Positions 1-7,640 of a DNA stretch of 9,965 nucleotides are shown piece after piece. This DNA is from a bacterium. Its GTDB lineage: Bacteria > CSSED10-310 > JAJRTK01. Made by a program: the position numbers and the translations under genes. The notes beneath the pieces were generated by a model. It searched no databases and had not been told where the DNA came from. It worked only from the letters and a program-made list of their open reading frames with translations. Position 1 is the first letter of the stretch. Each line of letters starts with the position of its first letter. The stretch covers positions 1 to 9,965 of the forward strand of contig JAJRTK010000350.1 in assembly GCA_024278345.1 (NCBI GenBank). The letters are read 5' to 3'.

Positions 1-79
1 CAGATGGACACTTTTTCCCGCGTTATTCATTTCGAGCGAGGAGAAGAATCAGACCGAATCACAAGAAAGGAGGCGAACC
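1..79 (+). promoter_or_regulatory. Upstream region and strong ribosome binding site of cas8b
   Basis: This is the 5' flank of the cas operon, cut by the window edge. AAAGGAGG at 66-73 lies six bases before the ATG at 80 and is a near-perfect Shine-Dalgarno sequence, which fixes the cas8b start even though the cas8b frame stays open to the window edge. TGGACA at 5-10 resembles a -35 box, but I find no -10 box at proper spacing, so the operon promoter is probably further upstream. All three forward frames are open through these bases, so the tail of an upstream gene cannot be excluded. Confidence 0.6.
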
Positions 80-2107
80 ATGTTTCTGGACGAAATGCGA
101 GCGTTGGCCCTTGATTTTCTACAGCGAAAAATCCATTTCGGAGGATTCCAGGAGCAGGCGAACCGCGATCCTGAGGCGTGGTACCGGAACCTGCGCGACC
201 AAGAGACCGCAATACTCTTGCGCTACCTGCTGGAGCCGCCGGGCAGGATTGAGCGCATTTATGTGTTGAAACCCATGGAAGGAGACGCTGAGGCGCTCTC
301 TTTGGAAGCTCACGATTTGACTGAGGAAAAAGCGCGCCGAGTGCCCTTCGCCAAGCCCAGCGGCTCCCAATCGCGTTGGTTCGGACCGGTGGTGAAACGA
401 TCTTCACAAAAAGGCAAAGGCCCAGGACCGAAGCTCAAAATCGTGGAGAGCAGCATCACCGGTTTCAGGGAAAAAGCGGCATCGGGTGAACCATGGGCGG
501 GCTATTTCCGAGAGATCGTGGAGTTGCTCGAGCAGCGGCCTGTTCTGGTCCTTCCCGACGGGACCCGTATCGAACCGGAATCCCGGGCCACGGAGACCGG
601 AGCCCCTGCACTATCGACCGCCATCCAAATAATCAACGAAAAAAAGACTGTGTTCCTTATCGTGGCCGATCACGAAGGGCGTTGGCCCGGTGATCGCAAG
701 GAGTATACCAGTTACTTGCAGGCCAAGCTGTCCGAGAGATACGTCACCAAAAATGCTCCGGCGGAACCCCAGAAGGATTGTTCCCTTTGCGCCGCCAAGG
801 ATGTGACAGTCTACGCCAACGGAATCAAAGGCGCCGGCATCAATTTCTCCAACATGGAGCGAACCGGCGCGTTTCCCGGTGTCCAGCCAAGCGACGCCTG
901 GAAAAGATTCGCTATCTGCAGCGCCTGCGCCGATCTCATTACGGTCTATAAAAACCATGTTGCCAAGGATTACGAGGCTCAGGTGGCCGGTGAAAAGGTC
1001 CTCGTGGTCCCCAGAATCGATCCTCCTCATAGTCAGCGTCGGACATTCTCGAAACGCGTCCAAGCTTGGCTCGCTTTGACCAAAGAGGGAACGAAGTCCA
1101 AGGAAGAGCAACTGCTGAGGATTCTCCGCAAGCACCCAGGCCTGGTCACCCTGAATTTCCTTTGGGTGAAGATGGGGCAACACATCGAGGAGTGCCGGGG
1201 AGTGGTCTCGGAAGTTCCGCCAACCCGCCTCATGGAACTCAGTACCCGGAACTTGGAAGCGAACCGCTGGAATTCGCCAGTCTTTCCAAGACAACAGGTC
1301 CATGACTGCCAATTCGATCTCAGCCTTCAATTCCTCGGCTCCCTGTTGAAGCGGCCCGGCGGCAACGTAGCGACAAAAGTTAATAACAGCTCCAGTCTCC
1401 GCAACCAGAGGATCGCTCTCTGCCAGGCCCTTTACCATAAGAGGCCCATGGATGAAACGGCCTTTTATCAGGAATGGCATGAAACGGCCTGTTGGTATCT
1501 CCTGGAGTTCCTCCGCACAGACCGGGAACAGAACGGGTTTTCGAAAAGCCGGTGGATGAGCCTCTTTCTGGAAAGCACCGAAAAGCAAGCTGGCAAGGGG
1601 ATTCTCACGTTTGCGAGTTGGATGCGTCACACAGCTCGTTTTCTTCACTACCTACGGATGGAAGGAGTCTTTCCCATGATCAACACATTCTACGAGCCCA
1701 AGATGGAGGATCTCAAACCCTATTTCACGGCGGAGAGCGGAATCGATTGCCCGGAAAAAGCCTTTGCCTTTCTTCTTGGCGTCTTGTTCGGATATCTCAT
1801 GCGGGTTCAGGGAGCGCGGAAGGTCAATGTCGCCGCCAACGCCCTCACCTGGCTACGCCGCCTGTCGCTGAAGGGCAAGGATCTTCCCGAGCTCTATGTC
1901 AAGATCCGCGGAAAGCTCCTGGAATACGGCTCGGAAAAGGACTCCGATCTCCGGGAACTCATCGAGGAGATCGGCCGCCTTGGCGTCCGCCTAGGCGATT
2001 CGATTTCCCTGGATCATGTAAAAGCCTCTTATTTCTTGTTGCTGGGGCAATCCCTCAACCGGGAGGTTCTTCCCAAAAAGGAAAAAAAAGCGGAGGAAAC
2101 CCCATGA
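80..2107 (+). CDS. cas8b: Type I-B Cascade large subunit Cas8b (TM1802/Csh1-like)
   Basis: This 675-residue protein is the probable large subunit of the type I-B Cascade complex, which in this family takes part in PAM recognition and Cas3 recruitment. The visible hallmark is a putative four-cysteine zinc-binding site: CSLC (Cys234, Cys237) and CSAC (Cys280, Cys283), typical of TM1802-type Cas8b. The length fits the family. The C-terminal third is helix-rich and ends with a segment around ASYFLLLGQSLNRE, which resembles the end of other Csh1 proteins, so the gene looks full length. The start at 80 is supported by AAAGGAGG six bases upstream. It is the first gene of the cas8b-cas7-cas5-cas3 module, which supports the call. 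An A8 run at 2082-2089 lies just before the stop, and the TGA overlaps the ATG of a small ORF. The assignment rests on motif, length and context, since Cas8 sequences diverge fast. Confidence 0.88.
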   Translation: MFLDEMRALALDFLQRKIHFGGFQEQANRDPEAWYRNLRDQETAILLRYLLEPPGRIERIYVLKPMEGDAEALSLEAHDLTEEKARRVPFAKPSGSQSRWFGPVVKRSSQKGKGPGPKLKIVESSITGFREKAASGEPWAGYFREIVELLEQRPVLVLPDGTRIEPESRATETGAPALSTAIQIINEKKTVFLIVADHEGRWPGDRKEYTSYLQAKLSERYVTKNAPAEPQKDCSLCAAKDVTVYANGIKGAGINFSNMERTGAFPGVQPSDAWKRFAICSACADLITVYKNHVAKDYEAQVAGEKVLVVPRIDPPHSQRRTFSKRVQAWLALTKEGTKSKEEQLLRILRKHPGLVTLNFLWVKMGQHIEECRGVVSEVPPTRLMELSTRNLEANRWNSPVFPRQQVHDCQFDLSLQFLGSLLKRPGGNVATKVNNSSSLRNQRIALCQALYHKRPMDETAFYQEWHETACWYLLEFLRTDREQNGFSKSRWMSLFLESTEKQAGKGILTFASWMRHTARFLHYLRMEGVFPMINTFYEPKMEDLKPYFTAESGIDCPEKAFAFLLGVLFGYLMRVQGARKVNVAANALTWLRRLSLKGKDLPELYVKIRGKLLEYGSEKDSDLRELIEEIGRLGVRLGDSISLDHVKASYFLLLGQSLNREVLPKKEKKAEETP

Positions 2108-2268
2108 CGGCTTACGGCAGGTTGGTGCTGAAACGGTTTCTGGGCAGCCACAGGATCTTTGGGCCGTGGAAAAGGCGACTGGCGGGCGGCGGCTGCCGCG
2201 CGACGGGAGCGGACCCAACCCCAAAAAAGGAGAAAGCGTCGTCGAAAAATCGTGCCCCGAAAATGTAA
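2104..2268 (+). CDS. Possible small basic protein between cas8b and cas7
   Basis: This is a 54-residue ORF that I do not recognise. Its ATG overlaps the cas8b stop as ATGA, and GGAGG at 2092-2096 lies seven bases before it, which is the ideal arrangement for translational coupling. Its third codon positions are G/C-rich, as in the neighbouring genes. The product is strongly basic with many Lys and Arg, has a short aromatic and hydrophobic N-terminus (begins MTAYGRLVLKRF) and a low-complexity Lys-rich tail. No membrane segment or known domain is visible. It is far shorter than known Cas11 small subunits, so that role is only a guess. It may instead be a chance ORF in a 237-base spacer, since another frame (2106-2330) is also open. 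It stops at TAA, 76 bases before cas7. Confidence 0.35.
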   Translation: MTAYGRLVLKRFLGSHRIFGPWKRRLAGGGCRATGADPTPKKEKASSKNRAPKM

Positions 2269-2331
2269 TGTGCCCGGAGTTGCTGACGCGATCCCAGCCT
2301 GACCGCGAAACCCATTTATTGACTTTGAGAT

Positions 2332-2337
2332 AGGAGG
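2332..2337 (+). promoter_or_regulatory. Ribosome binding site of cas7
   Basis: AGGAGG lies seven bases before the ATG at 2345. It supports that start and independent initiation on cas7, giving strong translation of the subunit needed in most copies per Cascade. Confidence 0.8.
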
Positions 2338-2344
2338 TTTTTCC

Positions 2345-3175
2345 ATGAACTCGTCCACGATCCTCGATTCTCGCCGTGAAATCCTTTTTCTTTACGATAT
2401 TCGCATGGGCAATCCCAACGGCGATCCCGACGAAAACCGGCCCAGGGTTCTTCCCGATGGCACACATTTCGTCACCGACGTGCGTCTGAAACGCTTTGTC
2501 CGGGACTTCCTGAAAACGCAGGGCCACGACATCCTGGTGGACACGGTGGAGGGGAAGACCAAGAACCTCACCGGTCGCGTCGCCGCCTACCTGGAAAGCA
2601 AAGGCGAGAAGGAGGCCAAAGGCGAAAGGCTCGTTGAAATATTGCTGGACTCCTTGATCGATGCCCGGCTTTTCGGCAGCACGTTCGCTTTCAAGGAAAA
2701 AAACTGGAAGCCAATTCCCAAGACGCTCACCGGCGCGGTTCAATTCAACCACGGAGAAGTGCTTCATCGCGCCCAGGAAATCAGTATCGCCGGGACCAGC
2801 ATTTTTTCGAGCTCTGAAGACAAGGAACAGGGCACGTTCACTAACTACCACGCGCTACGCTACGCACTCATCGGATTCGCCGGGGTGGCGAATGAACACT
2901 CGGCTCGCTTGAGCCGGATGACCGCAAATGATTATGAGTGGCTTCTCCATGGCCTCTGGAACGGTGTCCGCGCCGCCGGAAACACCCGTACCAAGGTGGG
3001 TCAGGTGCCCCGGCTCCTTCTCTCCATCGAATATCATCCGACAGAGGAGTTTCAGTTCGGTTCGCTTTTGGACTATCTCAAGCTCGCCCCGGCCGGGGAC
3101 AAACCGGAAATTGAATGGAAGAGTCCCGACGACTACGTCTTGGATTTGAGCCTACTGGGGAAACGCCTGTCCTAG
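2345..3175 (+). CDS. cas7: Type I-B Cascade backbone subunit Cas7 (Csh2), ending at an internal UAG
   Basis: Cas7 polymerises along the crRNA spacer to form the Cascade backbone. Read with the standard code the protein has 276 residues. Family marks near the N-terminus are GNPNGDPDENRPR (about 22-34) and TDVRLKRFVRDF (44-55), typical of Csh2/Cas7 proteins, which bind crRNA through an RRM-like fold. FGSTFAF, the TGAVQF segment and GNTRTKVGQVPR also fit. The start has AGGAGG seven bases upstream. The reading stops at TAG (3173-3175) in the middle of what looks like a helix. The same frame then continues for 50 codons to a TGA at 3326-3328, giving a 327-residue protein closer to the usual family length. 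The UAG is either a nonsense mutation, a sequencing error or a codon that is read through. Family and context are secure; whether the product is full length is not. Confidence 0.9.
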   Translation: MNSSTILDSRREILFLYDIRMGNPNGDPDENRPRVLPDGTHFVTDVRLKRFVRDFLKTQGHDILVDTVEGKTKNLTGRVAAYLESKGEKEAKGERLVEILLDSLIDARLFGSTFAFKEKNWKPIPKTLTGAVQFNHGEVLHRAQEISIAGTSIFSSSEDKEQGTFTNYHALRYALIGFAGVANEHSARLSRMTANDYEWLLHGLWNGVRAAGNTRTKVGQVPRLLLSIEYHPTEEFQFGSLLDYLKLAPAGDKPEIEWKSPDDYVLDLSLLGKRLS

Positions 3176-3328
3176 CAGCGCCAGCGGATCCGCCGGGTCG
3201 CCTTCGCCACTTCCCCGGATCTCCGATGGGCGGTGCCTCTCGAGGAACTCCTGGCCGGAAGCATTGGCAAAAACCCCGAGGTGCTCGACCTCGATTCGCC
3301 TCGACAAGCGGAAGGCGTGGAGAAATGA
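3173..3328 (+). other. In-frame continuation of cas7 beyond the UAG codon
   Basis: After TAG at 3173-3175 the cas7 frame stays open for 50 codons and ends at TGA 3326-3328, whose bases overlap an ATG at 3325 as ATGA. The peptide begins QRQRIRRVAFATSPDLRW and looks like a natural ending: helix, then a strand of the sort seen at the C-terminal end of the Csh2 core. I count 36 of 50 third positions as G or C, in line with neighbouring coding DNA. No start codon with a ribosome binding site precedes it in this frame, so it is unlikely to be a separate gene. It is best read as the C-terminal part of Cas7, split by one codon. Confidence 0.8.
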
Positions 3329-3375
3329 GCAGCCCACCGGTCAAACTACGGGGCAAGTCTGCCGGGGAGCGCGTC

Positions 3376-4092
3376 ATGAGGCTCGTGAAGTTCCGATTGC
3401 GTGGAAAGCTGGGGCACTATCTGCGGGCTGAGACAAGTGCCAGCGCCCTCTCCTATCCGGTTCCGCCAAGGACGGCGATCTTGGGCGTCGTTGGCGCCAT
3501 CCTGGGCCTGGCGAAAGATGAACCGCCCGTGCTTCTGGAACCGGCCTCCATCGCTCTTTCGGGAAGGCTGCCAGCCACCTGCTGGCACAAGATCAAGCTC
3601 AGGAAGGATCCGCCCAGGCCCTTGCCATTCTCCGTGAAGGCGGGAATTAAGGGAAGCTCCAAGGATGAGAAGCCCACCCTTATCCTCCAAGAGTGGCTAT
3701 GGAAACCTGATTACATCATCCGTGCGGCCCTGCCGGAAGAATACCAGCAGGCGTTTTTGAAGCGTCTTCAGGAGCGGAGATGGCATTTTTCGCCCTGCCT
3801 GGGCCTGTCGGAGATGGGGGCCGACCTCGAGTTCCTGGATGAGGTGGAATGCGAGAGATTGGCTTCCGGCTGCTACGAAGTGACCGGAGTTGTTCCGACG
3901 GGCGGGGGTCGATTGCACGACGACGCCTTCAACCGGGGCCTCTCTCTTCGGGTGGAGCAATTGCCCCGTACATGTACCGGCGACCGCCTTTTCACCCGCG
4001 CCACTTACTATATGGAGAAAAACGCGGAGCCCATCCCGTTCGAGACAGACGAGGCGTGGAGGGCCGGAGAAGAGGTTTTCCTCTTTCTCTGA
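3376..4092 (+). CDS. cas5: Type I-B Cascade subunit Cas5 (Cas5h/Cas5b)
   Basis: This 238-residue protein is the Cas5 subunit, which caps the 5' handle of the crRNA and anchors Cas8b in Cascade. The N-terminus (MRLVKFRLRGKLGHYLRAET) followed by SALSYPVPPRTAILGVVGAILGL is characteristic of the Cas5 RAMP fold in I-B systems. Since a Cas6 is present, Cas5 is not expected to process crRNA. The chosen ATG has GGGGAG at 3364-3369, six bases upstream, and matches where the family core begins. An alternative ATG at 3325, overlapping the extended cas7 stop as ATGA, would add 17 residues. The same frame is open further upstream to 3115, but that part only shadows cas7. The gene ends in TGA, 28 bases before cas3. 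Confidence 0.88.
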   Translation: MRLVKFRLRGKLGHYLRAETSASALSYPVPPRTAILGVVGAILGLAKDEPPVLLEPASIALSGRLPATCWHKIKLRKDPPRPLPFSVKAGIKGSSKDEKPTLILQEWLWKPDYIIRAALPEEYQQAFLKRLQERRWHFSPCLGLSEMGADLEFLDEVECERLASGCYEVTGVVPTGGGRLHDDAFNRGLSLRVEQLPRTCTGDRLFTRATYYMEKNAEPIPFETDEAWRAGEEVFLFL

Positions 4093-4120
4093 GTGCGCGC
4101 TCTTTTTTTGGGAAGCAACC

Positions 4121-6559
4121 ATGAACGGTCATCCCCGAACAGATTCCAACGGAAAACTCTTGTCCCATCCGGACGTGGAGTTGAGAACGCACGTGGAGCA
4201 GGTTCTGGAAGCGGCCCGATCCGCCCTCGACGGCCACAGCAGTTCCATGCGCTCCTCTTGGCCGTTGCTGGAGATCGTCGTCAGACTTCACGACCTGGGC
4301 AAGGGATCGGCGGCGTTTCAACGCTACATCCGCGATCCGAAGGGATTTCGTGAACCCCGAAGCGAAAAGGCCCATGCGTCGCTTTCCATGTTGCTGGGAT
4401 TGCGCTGGATTGCCCGGAAAGAAGGGCTGGGAAACAAGGAGCATCTTCCTCTTTTCCGGAAACAGGACTGGATCATCCTGGTGGCCCAGGCCGTGGGCGG
4501 CCACCACCGAGGGCTTGGGAGTGGAAACGACCTGGATCAATGGCTCTTGCGGGACGAAACCATCGATGCCTTCGACCGCCAACTGGAGGCTCTTCCCCTC
4601 ACGCGCCTTGGCGAAGCCGTTGGCCTCGACCTATCGTCTTCCCTTCTCGATGAAGAAGAACCCTGGTTCGCCGCCGCCGAGGACCTGGAGGAAGCCCTAG
4701 AAGAGTTGGAAAACGAGGCACCTTGCCAGCTCTTGAACACGAGGCTCTCGATACAGTTCATCTTTTCCATCTTACTGGAGGCCGATAAAACTTTCCTGGC
4801 CGTCACGAACCCGCGGGACCATCTGACCCGGCCCAGAAGAAAACTGGAGCCCGGCTTGGTGGACCATTACCTGGAGAAACTTGTAGGCCCCGTCAATGCT
4901 GCTCTTCCACGTATGGCACCCTGCTCCCGAGTCCGTTCTCCGGCGCCTCCGAGCGGCTGCGATTCGGTCCAGAGTCTGTCGATGAACGCGCTTCGAAGGC
5001 GAGCCCGCAATCAGGTGCTGGAGAGCCTGGCAACGACCGGAAAGAAACGCTTCTTTTCCATGACTCTACCGACCGGTATGGGCAAAACCTTGAATGCCGC
5101 AACCTGGGCGTTGAGCCTCCGCGAGGCGGTGGCGGCTTCTGGAGAGCCTCCTCCCAGAATCATCGTCGCCATGCCCTTCTTGTCCATCATCGACCAGACG
5201 GAATCGGTTTGGCGGCAGCTTCTGGGAGACCCCGGGGGGGAGGTTCTGCTTCCCAGCCATTCAGTGGCGGATCGCACCTACGATCACGAACTGGACTGTT
5301 CCACGGCGGAGTTTTTCGTCGATACATGGCGGAGCGAAGTCGTTCTCACCACCTTCGATCAACTATTCATGGCCCTTCTGGACCGCCGGCCCAGGCACCA
5401 GATGCGGATGCACAACCTGGTGGATTCTCTTCTCATCCTGGACGAAATCCAGACTCTACCCTGCAACATTTGGGATCCTGTTGGAGCCATGCTCACGAAT
5501 CTGGCCTCCATGGGAGAAACAAGGATTCTGGCCATGAGCGCCACTCTTCCCCCCATCTTTCCCGGCACCCACCCGCTCATTCCCGACTTCGATGACTACT
5601 TCCAACATTTCCAGCGCTACCGGCTGGATCTTTCGGGGCTGGGACAAGAGTCGGATATCGGGGATTTTGCCCATCGCTGCGCTGTGAGAAGCGAAGAGTG
5701 GTTGGAGCGGGAACTCCGAGTCCTCATCACCCTCAACACTCGTGCATCGGCCCGCCTGGTGCGCTCAAATCTTGCCGAAACCGTTCCGGAGGAGCATCTG
5801 GAATTCCTGAGCGGCGATGTCACTCCCCGCGATAGGCTGACCGCCATCCGGAGGATCCGGGCCGGCGAGCCCTGCATCGTCGTCTCCACCCAGTGCGTCG
5901 AGGCCGGTGTCGATATCGACATGGACCTGGTTCTGAGGGACCTCGCGCCTCTGGATTCCCTGGTCCAAATCGCCGGCCGGTGCAATCGGAATGCCACAAA
6001 GTCGTGTCAGACCGTAGAGATCGTCTACATCCTGGACGGAAAAGGCAAGGCGGATTGCCGGAAGATCTACGATCCCGTGCATCTCCAGGAAACCTGGCGC
6101 CTGTTCCAGGGAAGATGCCAAATCGAAGAGCGGGAAGTCCGAGAACTTTGCGGCGACTACTTCCAAGCCCTGGCCTCCAAGAAAGAAACCGGTGCCGCCA
6201 CCACGGCGAAGCTGGCCAATTGGGAATATGCGGGGCTCGATGTCCGCGCGGCTCTTCGAGGCCGAGCGAGTGACAAGCTCGATCTCCTTGTCTCCGAACA
6301 AGACAGTCCCCTCCTGGTCAAGCTGGAAGAAGCTCTAGATGAACGAAACCGCTGGGAACGCAGAAGAAAACTGCGCAAGCTCGCACCGGAGATTCGCGCA
6401 ACCAGTATCAGCATTTACCCACGTCCCGGCCTGGACCCGAACACCTTCGCCAAACCGCGTCGCTGGTTCTGGATCCTAGACCCGGGATTCTACAACCCCA
6501 GAACGGGATTCCAGCCCCCGGAGACCCAGTCTCACGACGGAGCCTTGGAAATCTTCTGA
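4121..6559 (+). CDS. cas3: Cas3 nuclease-helicase (HD domain fused to DExD/H helicase)
   Basis: This 812-residue effector nuclease is recruited by target-bound Cascade, nicks the displaced strand and degrades DNA while translocating 3' to 5' with ATP. An N-terminal HD domain shows His24, HD at 57-58 within HDLGKG, His85, the HH pair at 128-129 (GGHH) and a likely final Asp222. The superfamily 2 helicase follows: Walker A LPTGMGKT (316-323, Lys322), motif Ia around AMPFLSIIDQT, motif II DEIQ (441-444), motif III SAT (473-475) and motif VI QIAGRCNRN (616-624). A Cas3 C-terminal region makes up the rest. All metal and ATP residues expected are present, so it should be active. The ATG at 4121 has GGGAAG-like bases just upstream and starts 28 bases after cas5. 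The frame is open from 3890, but that part overlaps cas5. It is the last gene of the interference module. Confidence 0.95.
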   Translation: MNGHPRTDSNGKLLSHPDVELRTHVEQVLEAARSALDGHSSSMRSSWPLLEIVVRLHDLGKGSAAFQRYIRDPKGFREPRSEKAHASLSMLLGLRWIARKEGLGNKEHLPLFRKQDWIILVAQAVGGHHRGLGSGNDLDQWLLRDETIDAFDRQLEALPLTRLGEAVGLDLSSSLLDEEEPWFAAAEDLEEALEELENEAPCQLLNTRLSIQFIFSILLEADKTFLAVTNPRDHLTRPRRKLEPGLVDHYLEKLVGPVNAALPRMAPCSRVRSPAPPSGCDSVQSLSMNALRRRARNQVLESLATTGKKRFFSMTLPTGMGKTLNAATWALSLREAVAASGEPPPRIIVAMPFLSIIDQTESVWRQLLGDPGGEVLLPSHSVADRTYDHELDCSTAEFFVDTWRSEVVLTTFDQLFMALLDRRPRHQMRMHNLVDSLLILDEIQTLPCNIWDPVGAMLTNLASMGETRILAMSATLPPIFPGTHPLIPDFDDYFQHFQRYRLDLSGLGQESDIGDFAHRCAVRSEEWLERELRVLITLNTRASARLVRSNLAETVPEEHLEFLSGDVTPRDRLTAIRRIRAGEPCIVVSTQCVEAGVDIDMDLVLRDLAPLDSLVQIAGRCNRNATKSCQTVEIVYILDGKGKADCRKIYDPVHLQETWRLFQGRCQIEEREVRELCGDYFQALASKKETGAATTAKLANWEYAGLDVRAALRGRASDKLDLLVSEQDSPLLVKLEEALDERNRWERRRKLRKLAPEIRATSISIYPRPGLDPNTFAKPRRWFWILDPGFYNPRTGFQPPETQSHDGALEIF

Positions 6560-6847
6560 CCCACCCTAACCAACCCTCACCGGCCAACAACAAGGTCAAC
6601 GATCAGTCGATTCCAGCTATGCCCCCAATTCCGAATCGTGTTCGTCGTCCAGGGTATAGATCCCGATCAACTCTTTGTTTTTCATATGCTACATTCCGCT
6701 CACATCGGCGGCAGTCCGTCCGCCGCTGCTCGCCATTGTCGCCGCTCTCCCTATCCATCGCCCAGAGACTGAAGCACCGCCGGATTCTCAGCTACGTCCT
6801 GAGTCTCCGTCGTGAAAGTTACACCCCGCCACAATAAGAGCCTTCCC
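6560..6847 (+). other. Gap between cas3 and cas6 without a convincing gene
   Basis: This 288-base stretch separates the interference genes from cas6-cas1-cas2-cas4. An open frame at 6619-6837 gives a Ser/Arg-rich peptide without a ribosome binding site or recognisable motif, so I reject it. CGGCGG (6706-6711) and CCGCCG (6720-6725) can form a six-base-pair hairpin with an eight-base loop, but no U-tract follows, so it is not a clear terminator. An A/T-richer patch at about 6670-6695 contains TATGCT, and TATAGA occurs at 6655-6660. Neither has a matching -35 box at the right distance. A second promoter for the downstream genes is plausible but not shown. Confidence 0.5.
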
Positions 6848-7582
6848 ATGCCCCCCAAAATTGCTCCCCCGGAAAACGCTCACAAAGATACGCCCATTCG
6901 CATCGCCCGGCTCACTCTCCACACCGAACCACCTGCTGCAACGGCCTCACTGGCCGATCTGAGAGGCGCCATCGCCCGGATAGCCCCAGAACTCGACCTG
7001 CTCCACCAGCACACAGAAAAGGGATTCCTTTACCGATACCCTAAAGTGCAGTACCGCAGAAATGGAGGAAAGTTCGGGATTATCGGCATCGACGAAGGAG
7101 CTTGCATCCTGCTGAAACTTCCCCTGGCCGGAACTTCCCTCCACCTCCGCAACCGCCGCTACCGCATCGTTCGGTGCGATATCTCACTGTCCGAATCGAC
7201 TCTCCGAGTCACATCCCAACTCCGCCACTACCGCCTCCAAACTCCAGCACTCCTGCTCAACAAGGAAAACTTCATCCGCTATGGAAAACTCGTCGGACCC
7301 GAACGCTCCGCCTTTCTTGACCGGATCTGCGTCTCTCAAATCCTCCGGGTAGCCAAGGGAATCGGAGTCTGGCTCAATAACGAAGTCATCGCGGCTCTTG
7401 CTCTTCAAAAGACCCTTCCCTGCACGTTCAAAAAACGCACCTTTCTTGGATTCCAAGGAGAACTGATCACGAACGTCGAACTGCCTCCGGGCATTGGCTT
7501 CGGAAAAGCCGTCGCGTTCGGATATGGCGTCTTGGCGTCAGTGGGAGCCACCGCAAGGCCCGCGAACCTCCACGAATCCTGA
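6848..7582 (+). CDS. cas6: CRISPR RNA processing endonuclease Cas6 (Cas6b-like)
   Basis: Cas6 cuts the array transcript within each repeat and leaves an eight-base 5' handle on the crRNA. The 244-residue protein resembles the Cas6b group: LRGAIARIAPELDLLHQH (from about residue 38), then GFLYRYPKVQY, then GKFGIIGIDEGA, and a C-terminal glycine-rich RNA-binding loop PPGIGFGKAVAFGYGVL (213-229). His53 and His55 in LLHQHT lie where paired catalytic histidines are found in characterised Cas6b proteins. The ATG at 6848 is preferred; a GTG at 6812 in the same frame would add 12 residues but has no ribosome binding site. The binding site before 6848 is also weak. The gene ends in TGA, 58 bases before cas1. 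Placement next to the adaptation genes rather than with Cascade is less usual. The predicted substrate is the repeat at the end of this window. Confidence 0.87.
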   Translation: MPPKIAPPENAHKDTPIRIARLTLHTEPPAATASLADLRGAIARIAPELDLLHQHTEKGFLYRYPKVQYRRNGGKFGIIGIDEGACILLKLPLAGTSLHLRNRRYRIVRCDISLSESTLRVTSQLRHYRLQTPALLLNKENFIRYGKLVGPERSAFLDRICVSQILRVAKGIGVWLNNEVIAALALQKTLPCTFKKRTFLGFQGELITNVELPPGIGFGKAVAFGYGVLASVGATARPANLHES

Positions 7583-7640
7583 ACCAAGTTTCTCCGTCCC
7601 CAGAAGCCATGACGGGGAGCCGCCCAAAAAAGGAGCCACC

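Noticed and set aside
1-30. Possible end of an insertion sequence at the window edge
   Set aside because: No partner inverted repeat, target duplication or transposase fragment is visible in so short a flank.
611-1648. 345-residue open frame on the minus strand
   Set aside because: It lies antisense to cas8b, has no ribosome binding site or recognisable motif, and is a shadow caused by G+C-rich coding DNA.
1492-2268. 258-residue + strand frame over the cas8b end
   Set aside because: Most of it overlaps cas8b in another frame and reads as low-quality Ser/Arg/Gly-rich sequence. Only its last 54 codons, with their own start signals, are kept as a candidate.
2319-2324. TTGACT before cas7 as a -35 promoter box
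   Set aside because: No -10 box lies 16-18 bases downstream; that position falls at the cas7 start codon.
2106-2330. Open frame through the cas8b-cas7 gap in the third forward frame, as a Cas8b extension
   Set aside because: Cas8b already ends in a family-like C-terminus, and no start codon or conserved motif supports this frame.
1991-2851. 286-residue open frame on the minus strand
   Set aside because: It is antisense to the end of cas8b, the gap and cas7, without motif or start signals.
6706-6725. GC hairpin as a rho-independent terminator
   Set aside because: The stem has only six pairs and no U-tract follows.
6619-6837. 72-residue ORF between cas3 and cas6
   Set aside because: No ribosome binding site, Ser/Arg-rich composition as expected of a non-coding frame, and no motif.
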